A DNA stretch of 64,000 nucleotides from Zantedeschia hybrid cultivar. Lineage: Eukaryota > Streptophyta > Magnoliopsida > Alismatales > Araceae. The translations under genes were made by a program, and so were the position numbers. The notes beneath the pieces were generated by a model. The model did not search any database. It was not told the origin of the DNA and saw only the letters and a list, made by a program, of their open reading frames with translations. The stretch covers positions 74,283,150 to 74,347,149 of the forward strand of contig JARZZO010000002.1 of the NCBI GenBank assembly GCA_030544215.1. The letters run 5' to 3'. This document shows positions 46,074 to 57,652 of the stretch, piece by piece (position 1 is the first letter of the stretch; the number at the start of each line of letters is the position of its first letter).

Positions 46074-48269
46074 CACCCAACGTCCGGCAGACATCTCCGC
46101 CACGCCACGCTACGCACTACAACCGCGGGAGTGGCCCACCGCTGCTGCCGCCGTGCTCTACCATGGCAGGGGTGGAAGGCCAGCCCAGACCCATTGGCGG
46201 ACTTCCGCGCCCCCTAGGAACATGGACGAATCCCATACATAGTTAGTTAAATAAGGTACGAATATTATACGATAAAAGTAGGTTCGGATATAATTTAATT
46301 TAAATTTTAAATAAGACGGTTAAATATTGGGTCAAATAATTAAAATATTTAAAAATAATTTAATAAAATATATATAAATTTTAATCATATAATAAAATTA
46401 CTAAATAAGATAAAATAAAAATTATAGTAATATAATAAATAAATATTAATCAAATTATGATTTTTGTCGATGAAAAAGTGAGTTTTTATTATATAATATC
46501 ATATTCTATGATATTTAAGTAGTAAAAAACTTATTTTAATTTAATAATATGATCTATTAAATAGGAAGTATATTAAATATTTTTATATTGTACTGAATAA
46601 AATGATTGTTGTCAAAAAAATTGAGTATTTTTTATTATCTTTTACGATGATGTAAGGTACTAAAGTTTAATTCGAAATTTCAAAATATATATAAATAGGT
46701 GTATTATAAAATATTTAACGACTTCGGAGGCGCACCCCTTCGTGCCGTCGCGGGCCTCGCGGCATCGCATCAGCCCGTCCGCGTCGAGGGGACCTCGGCT
46801 TTTATATCGAGAGGCGATGGTTCATCTTTTTCTTTCTTTGGACGTGGATTTGATGGCTCAGTACTTTCTACGTGGGAACATGGGACCGGCGTCCCCGCAC
46901 AGATCGGCAGGAAGTGACGAAGAGAGGGATAAAGACAGGAGGATGAGGACAAGCAGGGTAAGCCGGCCCTCTACAATTTGTAGAATTACACATGTACTGT
47001 ACATGCACTAATTATTAGAGAAATATATAAAAGAAATTTAATTAGACCTCTCCAAAATCTCACATTATTTTTTACCTCCCGTCAGCTGTCAGCTTGCTTC
47101 TACTTTTTTTCTCACATTATTTTCCATCCACCTTGTTAATTATTTACGATAAACCGTCATGTTAACATAATAACAAAATAACATAGTAATGTAGTACTAA
47201 TTAATAATGTGGTAGCCTTGATATCTTAGCTTCTTAAGGTTTTAATACCTCAATATGTTAACAGTTAATGTATAATAATTGCAATCTTATATTACTTGTT
47301 ATGTTATTATAGTGCGTAATATGTTCACAGTCTATTATAAATAATGAACAGCGGAAGGTGAAAAATAATGTTAGAAAAAAGTGTATGTTAGATAGTTAGC
47401 AAAAAGTTGACAAGGGCAGCAGTTAATTTATTTTTTCAAATATACATCTCGCCAAAGCATTAAAAAATTAGAAAAATACTCATTTTTATAGGATTCAAAT
47501 CATTTACTTACTATGCATGTTTTCTATACTTTTATTAGGACTAGTAGAAACATTAATGGACATAATAACATAATCACTTGATAACATAAGAATGTTAGTT
47601 GTAATATATTTGTATGCATCCTACATCTTTGATCCCGACTAATTAGAACCAAGTAAAATTAAACGCAAACTTTTTAAACATAATGGTTAGCTGAATTGCT
47701 AAGTATGCTCATGTGCACGGGAACTGCATTTTGGGAAAAGGGATATCCGAGAGTTGACTATGATCATATACTTGGAAATTAAACTAATTAGTACATTAAT
47801 CGGGATCAAGATTTTCTACTCTACCTTTTTATATTATTTATACTTCACGTTGTCTTAAAGAAACTCACGAGAGCTTATGGCATCATGCAGAACAATCATA
47901 TGTGACTAATTACGACTTTGGGCTTATTATCTGAATCCCCATGAAAGAAGACATGGAGATAAATGGGGCATATATAGCCCTATATATATATACTGTAAAA
48001 TTAATCTACGCATAGCCCTATATATATATATATATATATATCCGACTCAATTTGAGGGCGGCAAATAAATCAACCACCTTCCAAGCAGAAAAAGAACAGT
48101 AATATCTAATCTGCTGAAAGACCTCTCACCTGCGAGCGGAACGGCGAACCGTAATTAACACCGAACTCCACTTCGATGATACGAGCTGCCAGCCTAGCTA
48201 GGTCCGTCGTTAAGTGAAGAGACCTCTGTGAGGAGACGAAAGTTCCCAACCCAACGGAGGCAACAGGGA

Positions 48270-48800
48270 TGTGAACGGAGCGGATAAAGAGCAGAAACGT
48301 TGTTTTCGTGGCCGTTTGTTCACAATAAATCGATAATTCTTTGCTCTATTTACGAATCGGATACAGAACGGATATTTTTAGATATATATTTTTCGAATTT
48401 GAAGTAGATATAAATAATATTCAGATATTTAAATACAATCTTTATCTAGTATAATATTTGTTTGAAAATTTCTAACATTATAAAAAATTGTAAAAATAGT
48501 AATTATTTGATTAAAAATTAATATTTTAAATATTTATTAGTAATTAGGACTTGGGAGTTTAGAATTTTACCCACTCAAACATCTTGTATAGAACATATAT
48601 ATATCATTAGATTTTAGATCTAACGGCCGTAGTGCATTCTTTATTCGGAGAGGATATCCGACGGACTGGATACAAAATTTTCATAACCGCGATATCCGTT
48701 TATAATTTATCAGATATCAATTTCAGATAAATATTTGTAAATCCAAATATAAATCCGGAGCGAATATCCGGATCCGTGGATCCGTCTACAGACAGAGAGA
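48270..48800. repeat. GATATCCG-rich intergenic repeat, possible MITE
   Basis: GAACGGAGCGGAT on the left and ATCCGGATCCGTGGATCCGT on the right are loosely inverted, and the interior repeats CGGATA/TATCCG and TTCAGATAT words. It is non-coding. Such words are common in monocot intergenic DNA. Confidence 0.4.
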
Positions 48801-49021
48801 TTCCAGGGGGCAGCCACTTGTGGGGACGACGCCCGCCACCCACCCCCTCTTTCCACCTCGTCCCTCTTGTTTTGTCTGGTGGATAGCAAAGCACCAACGG
48901 CCAGAAGGGAGAAACCTGCGAGGCTCACTTCTCAAATAAGTTATCAACTCCTACCGCGGCTGGCTTCTAATCCAGCGGCTGGCTTCTGCGCAAAACAGGC
49001 GTACTTCGGAAATATCCTTCG

Positions 49022-49059
49022 GAATATCCGGGGAGGTCCTTGGTAAGCACAGAATATTC
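49022..49059. promoter_or_regulatory. Second pair of P1BS motifs
   Basis: GAATATCC (49022-49029) and GAATATTC (49052-49059) again fit GNATATNC. Both pairs have GAATATCCGGGG then GAATATTCC, with the second site 33 bp or 30 bp on, so they may be diverged copies of one segment. Confidence 0.35.
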
Positions 49060-49569
49060 CGCTACCAGATGCTTTTCGGCAATTGAATCCCTTGAAGATA
49101 GACACTCAGGTTCAATGAAGTCGAAGAATAAAATATGACTAAAATATGGTATACATATTATTGGGTCGCTCTGTATACATATAGAAATATATATAGATAA
49201 ATACTACTACTGCATGGGACCTAAGCCACCCTATCCTCTTGTTTAAAAAAATTAGAATTATTATAAGATTTTAAATATCTAATTACTCTCTTAATATTAT
49301 TTCAATCTTTTGAGATTGATTTTAACTGACCCAAATAGGTGCTACATTTAATTTTCATGATTAGATGATGTAAAAATATAATACAAATAGAAAATTTCAT
49401 CCATTACTTTTAGAATTGCTTTCATCCCTTGAGATTTTAAATTTGAACAGCCATAAGAGATTTAATAAAATATTTTATATATAAATAGCAGAGAAATATT
49501 TTCAATCAAATTATTATCATCGTACGGCTCTCGCTCGAAAACCAGATCATTGTCACATCTTCGGAAGTG

Positions 49570-50066
49570 TCACTCTCTCCGACTCTCTCAGTGTCTCTCT
49601 CTCCCTCAATCTCACTCTCCCTCCCTCTTTGCTCCCTCTCTCTCTCTCTCTCTCACTCTCTCTACTCCCCCTCTCTCTTTCTCTCTATGTCCCTCTCTCT
49701 CCCTCTCTCTCTGCACTCACTCTCTCTCCGTCTATCTCTTTTAGTTTCACTCTCTCTCTGGAGAGAGAGAGAGAGAGCAGCAGCAGCAAGCTGGTGGGGG
49801 TGGGGGAGTAGGGGGCATAGTAGGGAGGCACAGCCAGGGGTGGTGGAGTAGGAGGATGGTAGGGAGGGTTGTAGAGGAGGAGGTGGAGGAGGTGGAGTAG
49901 GGTGGCTCGGCCAGGGGTGGTGGAGGAGGAGGGGAGGAGGGCGGTGGGGCGAGGAGGAGGAAGAGGGAGGGGGAGGATTTAGGGTTGAAGAATTATTGAC
50001 AGCGAGTGGAGATGGTGGCGAGCATTGGAGGAGAGCAGGTCGAGAGAGAGAGAGAGAGAGAGAGAC
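49570..50066. repeat. CT-rich then GA/GGT-rich low-complexity block
   Basis: A CT-dinucleotide-rich stretch (49570-49760) passes into a GA run and then into GGAGGTGG-type sequence, ending with a (GA)n run at 50044-50064. The open frames give Ser/Leu or Pro/Ser repeats only. Confidence 0.85.
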
Positions 50067-50114
50067 GCACATAGACTAGGCCAGCAAGGCGAGTTTGGGT
50101 GAAAATGGGAGGTT

Positions 50115-50320
50115 ATTAGCGATGGCTAAATGTTTAGCCATCGCAATTATATTTATTTGTGACGGCTAAAAGTATTCGGTCACTAATATCAAATATTTGC
50201 GACGGCTAAACAGTTAGCGGTTGCTAATATATTTATTAGCAGCCGCTAAAATGATAGCCATCACGAATACTATATATTAGCGACCGAATACTTAAAAGTC
50301 TTTGCAAATATTTAGTTATA
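50115..50320. repeat. Cluster of GCGACGGCTAAA palindromes
   Basis: GCGATGGCTAAA TG TTTAGCCATCGC at 50118-50143 is a perfect 12-bp-stem palindrome. Variants of the word (GTGACGGCTAAA, GCGACGGCTAAA, TTAGCAGCCGCTAAA, ATAGCCATCAC, TTAGCGACCGAATA) follow in both orientations up to about 50300. Such iterated words are typical of subterminal repeats of plant CACTA transposons. No CACTA terminus or transposase is visible, so this would be a remnant. Confidence 0.55.
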
Positions 50321-50329
50321 CTTAACTTA

Positions 50330-53300
50330 CAAGTAGCATAGTACCATGTATAATTAAATTTAACTATACTAAATATTTATTTAGTATTGCTATATTTGTA
50401 TTAATATTTACTTAGTATAACTATATATTTACTCAATGTGTTTTTTATTATAAAATATCTAAATGAGACTTTTATTTTTCTCTAATTACCAAAAAAGACA
50501 CTAACAATGTAAAATATTAATAAAAATGATTCCTCCATGATTTAAAATTTAAAAGAGGATCCTAAAATTCTATAATCAATAAAGAATGAATATGTAAAAT
50601 AAAAAGTAGTAACATTACCTTTAAATTTTATTCATAAGAATAAAGTATGCATAAGATAAGTTAATCGTACTAGTTATTATTCATAAAAATTATACTAGAT
50701 ATTATTCATAAATTAACTTTTACTGAGAGTTTTAAGATAGTAAATTTTTTATAATTACTAAAACTTGAGATAGTCTTGTTTGTAATTGAGAGTATTATGG
50801 CCACTATGTGGAAAGAAATATGACTTTTACCCAATATAGAAATAAATCTTAAGAAGAGTGTCTTTTTTAGATATTTTAAATTTATAGTACTCCTATTAGA
50901 TATTCTGAAAAAAATTATGCCCTTTTTAGTAATTTTTTCTAAATATTTCTGACATGTTACTTGACTTTCACATATTGTTATAAATATCTTTGACATCTTT
51001 AGAAAGATTACAATTATACCCTATTACGAGTAAACTTCAACTGAATATATAAGGAAGATTTCGTGAATTTTGATGAAGTTAGGAAAATATATGCGAAATT
51101 ATGGAGAATTTAAAAATATATACTTGCAAAAATCTCTAAATGTTTTGGCACAATCTTTAGAGTTCAGAACACTTCGAGGGGAGAGGTATAACTACAATCT
51201 TCTTGAAGATGTCAAAGATATTTATAATAAAATGTTAGTCAGGTACATATAAAAGTATGATAATTTACAAAGATATATGTACCAAAATCTCTATTCCTAA
51301 ATTCTATTTGTAAGTTTGATTTTGAGCGTGCTACTTAACCTAATATATGCCTTGAACCATAATTGTCGAATTACTTATCTTTGTTTTTTCCCAACGTAAA
51401 TCCAGAAATAGCCGCTTCTCATCAATTCTTGCACTCTCCAACATAGTCTGCAATCTCCCCTTATCGGTATACATCATTCACTTTCGTTTAACTTCTCGTC
51501 GATAAAAAAAGTATAGAAATCTTCTACATCTATATTTAGATTGAACTTTGTCAATAAAGAAAGGGATAAAGTTTCAAAAAAATCTCTCATATAATGTTTT
51601 TTACATTCTTGATGAAAGATTTTTATAAAAGACTTTTTTCTTTCTTCATGTATTGATCGAGTTCAATCCAAACCTGTAACATTTGCAGAAAAACATAAAA
51701 AAGGAATACCCCGGCGACCCACCCCTACCTTCTCTAGCTTCCACTATTACTATATGTGAGAGGGGGAGAATCTGTACAAAATGAAACGATAGGGACCTCC
51801 GAAAAACGAGATCCTCACATCTTAGGGCACCAGCTCCCCACGCCTCCCCAGGTTTCTTTTCCACTACATACGAGAGGAGGAGAGTCTCTTTAAAATGGAA
51901 CGACGGGGACCTGAGCCATGACGGCGATGGGTCTGCGGCTGTAGTGGTACCTCATCGTCACGTACGTTGCCGGTGGAATGAGACAGCAGAGCCGACAGGA
52001 CCCTGGCGATGCGTTTGAGACAGAAGAAACCAAAGATGGAGTGTTGTGGTGCGGAGTGGTGGGGGGGCAGTAATCTTATCACATGAAGGGAACTTCTTGT
52101 TTCCTTTGGTAGGAGAAAATAGCGGAATTAAGGGACTGAGATACTCTAAGTGTACGTTTTCTATGTTATTTTTACTTAGTTTGGTTTTATTTGTTTAAGG
52201 TCTTTGAGGAACAGAAGATTTCATAATAAATGAGTTAAGCCTCTCCTCCATTGTCACAATAAATGAGTTAAGAGGTCAGATCAAATGGAATATTAATAGT
52301 GTATGGAAAATAGAGTAGACGATAGCATCTACCTCGCCTCAAACACCAGACAGCATCCTAACAATTCCTCCATCAAACTTGTTACTTACCTTTCAAAATA
52401 GGAAACAATATAAGATTTCATGTGTATCTATTTGATGGGAGGGGAACGACGATGGCATATACTTAAGTAGTCTGAAACCAACTGCCTAGTGTAGTTGGTT
52501 CTCTTCTTGTCTCTCAATTGGGAAGTCTCAAATTTCATTTTTGGTTAAAACTTAAAATTTTCTTGCGATATTTATTTTCGATCCATAATATTACTTATTC
52601 GGATGATCAAGTGAACCTAAATTTCTTACCTAATTAAACATAATTATCGAACTTTAGAGAATCTCTCAGACTTTCCCCTTGATCACCTATAAATATCTAT
52701 AGCGATCTGCTTACACCCTTAAGATGGCATGAACTAATAAGGGGGCGGCAAATTGTGATGAAGACAGTAATCAATAGGAAACTGACTGTGGTCAAAGTTA
52801 GTCCACAGAGAAGGAAATGTGTTAAAAGATGATCCAACATTGAGCAAAGAAAACAGAATACAACACAGTATTGATTCTATTCATAATTTTAAGATTTTAA
52901 GTTAAATGATCTAATAATTTAATAGAATTTAATTAGCTAAAAATTAGGTCAAAACCTTAAATTGTATTTATGTACCTCAAAAAATTTTGTTTTTATATCT
53001 TTCAAGCTTAATACAACCTCCATGTATCGGCAATGCGAAAAGAATTTTTCCACTCCTCTCCCCTCTCTCCAACCCCACCCACGCTCTCATCATTCTCACT
53101 ATTTCTTCCTTGGTAACTTTTCATTGTTATCTTTAGCTCTTCTCGCCATAGTCTTTCCTATTTTCTTTCTTCTCACATGACGTTTTCATTTTTTCTTTAG
53201 AAGCTGAGGGAAAAAAAGCTTCCTTCACTTATTCATAACAAATTTTTAAGAAACCAAACAAAGAGTCGATCAATTTGATAGCTACCCGATGTTTTTTTCT

Positions 53301-55089
53301 TTACCTCAAGTCAGAACTGTCTGTCTATTCATGGTGTATATTGTTGCACATCCCTCTCATTAAAATTTTGTTGCACGAGACCGTGAGGTAGCCAAGATCA
53401 CCTTGAAGGTGGAGGTGGTGGGACAAGGCACCGAAAGGAAAATAAAGACAAGTACCGACAGTCCCGAGACGGTGATGGCATGATCGAGAACTCGAAGAGA
53501 AGACACAAGACAGATCCGTCCAGACGTTATGTTTGTTGCATGTTTTGGATAAGATGGAATGAGATCGTTTAGAATCGTCCAACGTCTTTAAATATATAAA
53601 AGTAAATCATACGAGAGAGATAAGAATCATTTATTTTTAAATTGACATATGTATGATACACGTACAAATCCAGACGCACAAATTCAGACGAATAAGATGA
53701 TTTGTGAGCTCCCTGTGCGAATACCTTTTGCTCCTTCCCAAAGTCATTCGTATGGCCGTTGTTGAGCGAATACCACTGCAGTATTACTAGTTAAGTGACT
53801 TGGCTTCTCTTCCAAAACCGGAATAAACGCAAACATGGTGAGCTCCTATTTCTTCCTCATTCGGGGTCGGGAGGAGAAAATGGATCCCAGCTGAACTGTT
53901 TGCAATCCAGTGGCTAGATAAAATTTTGAATGGGTTTTGTACGTATAGACTACTCAAATATACCGTACTTATATGTATACCTTAAATTCTAATATATTAT
54001 CATCAATATCTCTAAAATCTTTAAAATGTTGTACTTATATCCATCCCGTCAAAATGAGGTGAATTTTAACGAAATATGTTAAAAATATTATATAAATCAT
54101 GATATCATCGGAAGTATTGGAGATACGTAATGTAAGATTTTAGTGAATTGAAGAGTATATAAGTAAAATATTAGTGAATTTAAGACTATTTATGTAAAAT
54201 CATTAGATTGATAGGTATGAGTGTAATTTTTTAAAGATTTCAAAAATATCAATACTAATACATGAGAGTTGGAGGTATACATACAGATACGGTATGTTTG
54301 AGAGATATACATACAAAAAATCTATTTTAAATCCTCAATGACACTAGCTAGATCAGGTTCACCGGTAGAGAAAAAATTGTAGCCCCTACCTCTCTCTACT
54401 TTCTTCCCTATTTTGTGAGACCTGATGCTTGGTCTCGTTAGCTGCAGGGTAGATAGTTAACCTCAATTTAGTGCAGCTGATACCGCCATCTTAGGATCCA
54501 CTTAACATTAAACTAAAATTAGCTTAGAAAGACAGTCACCACGACTAGGGATATAAATGGTTCCCAAAAATCCAATTCTGACCCTCAAATGTCATAAAAA
54601 AACAGATAATAAAGAATAAGAATGAAGAAACTATCTGTATCTAGAGAATTTCAAATAAGGATAAGGATACACTTATATTGGAGCCTGATTATTAGATTAT
54701 TCATTTGTTTTTTTTCGCATCTTAATAATTGATGATATCTACAACAATTACAATCCGATCTAATCCTTGTAAGGTATTGTCCACTTTAGACTGTGTCTAG
54801 ACGATTTTATCTACAGGCGCCTCGTTGATTTGGAGATATAACTTACTATATTTAAAGGTTCTACCCCTTAATATGGGCGACGTCCTCGTCGTAACATTCT
54901 TAACCTACAACCAAGTGGTTGAGATTCTATAAGTAACCCCACATGTTCAAGGGGTAGCTCCACACTAATACGACTTCACACTTTAGAATAGTTCTTTCCA
55001 TATATAGCCCTTTCTCCTTAATAGTGTGACACTTAGCTTTCAATTTTTAGTTAGTTCATTTCTCTAATACTATATTGTAACGTCTTGTA
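50330..55089. other. Intergenic, AT-rich, no gene supported
   Basis: No protein-coding sequence was recognised. The stretch 51735-51925 contains two related 65-bp pieces (GAGAGGGGGAGAATCT...GGGACCT and GAGAGGAGGAGAGTCT...GGGACCT) about 125 bp apart. The GC-richer patch 51890-52080 has no credible frame. The 53030-53180 stretch is CT-rich. The rest has no structure that I can support. Confidence 0.5.
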
Positions 55090-55492
55090 CTCCAACTATC
55101 AAAGTATTGTTCTCTTTGACCCATGAGTCGCACGATTTTGTCAATTTTTAAAAGTAATTGGCTACAAATACAGAAACTTTTTAAGATGTCATCCATCTTG
55201 TTACTACTTCTGGCTAAACACGCTTCATTACGGAATTCTTTAAAAAAAATGGGCCAATACTCAAAAAAGCACCTCATTAATTAGATAAACAAATCCACTT
55301 TACTTGAAGGCAACCTACTATACCATGAAAGGGCTATAATGGAATGTCATATGCTCTAACCATCAAGATATTGATCGCTTTGGTTCATAGGCCTCACTGT
55401 TTTATCTTTTTTTAGAAGTAATTGGCTCTAGAGACGAAGGCATCCCAAGAGGTCATCCATCTTGTTACTACTCCTAACTAAAGACACTAAAC
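55090..55492. repeat. Two direct copies of about 130 bp, 262 bp apart
   Basis: The two copies, at about 55098-55228 and 55360-55490, share AAGTAATTGGCT, GTCATCCATCTTGTTACTAC and flanking words in order. They are about 75% alike. The class is unknown. Confidence 0.6.
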
Positions 55493-55523
55493 TACAGAGC
55501 ATTAGAATTAAGGTGTCATTAGA

Positions 55524-57007
55524 TGTGATGGACTAAATTTCAGTTATTCTCATTCATCAATAAAATGACAATAGATATTCATTATACATTTCGTATGCAC
55601 GAATGGTTGTAATTATGAGGTCTATAAACTTATGCAATATGGGTTAAATCACAATAAGATTGTAATAATGAGATTAATACATTTTAAACATAAGTTTTAA
55701 ATATTCTCAGTCATAAAATATCTGAGATGGACATCAGATATTCAGATAGTCTAACGTGTTTTCTGTCTGCTCATATGATGAGAGTGTTTGATTTCATAAT
55801 CACTTGTATGGTAACACTAAGACAAAGATATAGATGTTTATTGTGAAATGAGTTCACTAAATTGATTTGTATTAGAATTTCTAAATAGTCATTATATTTA
55901 ACTGTTGACCAGAAAATTCTATGTCGCAATTGGACAGTAGATCCTTAAACTTCGACATCAAAGACACTTTGTCAAAGGATTGCTATCTCTTGATGCTTGG
56001 TGAAGAATTCTCATTAAAGGACCCAAATATCTAAGTTATTAGATTCAGTAAGATAATTGCGAAGTTAATTGAATATTCATTATGAGATCATTCGCTCTCG
56101 ATTTATTTAGAGAGAGAATGTTTCCTAGTTAGGGTAAGTGTGTTCTGTCGAAAAGGATATTTTTGACATGACCAATGTGAGTACTCCATCCACTAGGTGA
56201 ATAAGAAGATTTGACAGTTTAACTATACCTTAAATTCACCGGGAGACATTAAATAAATGCGAGATTATTGTTACGTAATAATTGCTGATAAAAAGAAATC
56301 TAAAGGAGTATTTATTTATCCCTGAATATCTTCTAAGATCACGAGGTGTTGTATGGTACAATTCATAATCTGAAAGCTCATGGGAATAATCATATGATGA
56401 TTATTTTATATTAATTCAATTATCTAATTATTTGTTAATTAGATAAACAATAATCCAGATTAGAAGTTAATTGGATTGTAAAATTTATAAAGGAGTTTAT
56501 AAACTTTATGGGCTTGCAATCGGATTGATATTTGGACCTAGAGGGTCACACACATAAGGACATTAGTCAGTTTGGGTGAGAGAATTAATTTTATAATCTC
56601 ATAGGTTTTATGAAAAACTACGGATAAAATATAAAAGAAAACTAGGGGTAAATCTTGGCCGTATTCAGTGTTACAGCGGTCTCACTCTCTTCCTCTCCCC
56701 TCCTCGATCTAGGTGCTACCCTCGGTGCTCTCTCTCGTTTCTTCCTCCCTGGTAAAAGAAGGAAACGTCGTGGACATCATGGACAAAATCCGACTGTACA
56801 GGTGTTCATGTGGATATTACTAGAGGTCGGATGTTTAGACGACTCGTGTACCTACAGGATTTCTGCAGCGGATTTCGTTTTCTATATCCTGCAGACGTGA
56901 AAGATTGGATCTTTCTCGTAGCTTTTGGTTTCAATGGTAAGAAAAACCCGTTTAGATCTCGTTTACTCATTCTATTATTCTTTCGCTACGTTGAACAAGT
57001 TTCTTAT
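55524..57007 (+). mobile_element. Degenerate 5' LTR of a truncated retrotransposon
   Basis: It begins near TGTGATGGAC and ends near TTTCTTATA, directly before TGGTATTAGATCC (57009-57021), which is a degenerate tRNA-Met primer-binding site. It is about 1.48 kb. The order of AT-rich blocks with ATATGATGAG near 55774 and a more GC-rich 3' end with CTTTCGCTACGTTGAAC resembles solo LTR B read on its minus strand. After the primer site about 230 bp of leader remain; gag and pol are missing. Ends are approximate. Confidence 0.55.
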
Positions 57008-57021
57008 AGTGGTATTAGATC

Positions 57022-57383
57022 CAAGTTCGTGTTTTATTCTTGCGGGTTCGTATTTTTTTATTGATTAGCATACTGCACGAGGTCGCCAAATTGACGAGAT
57101 TCCCGGGTCGTTCATGGGATGAGCTGCTTGCGTCCATTGCTTGAAAATTATTTCCGATAGTAAGGGGATCAAATCGGATCCTTTGGTGCGTTGTTTGAGT
57201 CACAGGGGAGGCCGAACAAACGTCGTGAAGTTGTCAAGTAATAGATTCTTTAAAGGTCAATTTTACAAATTTCTATTGTTTCCAGTTAATCATACTTAAT
57301 TCTTTCATCATAAGATGGACTGAAAATAAAAAATTATCTAAGTTGTGGATCTTATATCCAAGAGGACCGGAAATGAATGATAA
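57022..57383. other. Leader remnant and intergenic sequence
   Basis: The first 200 bp follow the degenerate primer-binding site and are probably retroelement leader. No coding region is present. Confidence 0.45.
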
Positions 57384-57652
57384 CTATTTACTGCTACATG
57401 ATTTTACAGCTTGGATCATGCAGCAGCATCATGCAGCAGCATCATGAAGCAGCATGATCTTCTTCTTTTTTCTTTTTTTGACTATCTGATCTATGGATGT
57501 TGAGCTGAGGTAATTCATCAGGTTGGTGATTTTAAAAAAAAAAAAAAAAAAAGATTGACTCAACTGATGTCCTATCAAAATGATCAGACGGCAGCCATCC
57601 TGTATTATAATCTAGCTGAATTTACAATGTTTCGACACTGCAGCAAATATTT
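57384..57652. mobile_element. Foldback MITE, family 1, copy E
   Basis: CTATTTACTGCTACATG on the left faces CACTGCAGCAAATATTTC on the right. The interior has GGATGTTGAGC and ATCAAAATGATCAGACGG, matching copy C. CATCATGCAGCAG is repeated three times near the left end. Confidence 0.55.

Larger units (their letters stand above)
44800..49549. other. Intergenic upstream of G3Pp; GC-rich islands, no gene supported
   Basis: Two GC-rich islands (45780-46240 and 46720-46980) interrupt AT-rich DNA but carry no convincing frame. Near 45138-45250 an 80-bp stretch (CCACTGTATTG...CATC(C/T)GTGTGAAG) is repeated twice. The (TA)n run at 48020-48041 is a microsatellite. The part 48270-48790 is rich in GATATCCG and GGATCCG words. 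Paired P1BS motifs are listed separately. Confidence 0.5.

Noticed and set aside
49567..50072. Ser/Leu-rich and Pro/Ser-rich peptides
   Set aside because: Translations of CT and GA microsatellite-like DNA.
50115..50330. Complete CACTA transposon
   Set aside because: Subterminal-like words are present but no CACTA terminus, 3-bp duplication or transposase could be found.
51646..52082. Two small minus-strand frames at 51.6-52.1 kb as a gene
   Set aside because: No domain, no exon signals, and they overlap an imperfect local duplication.
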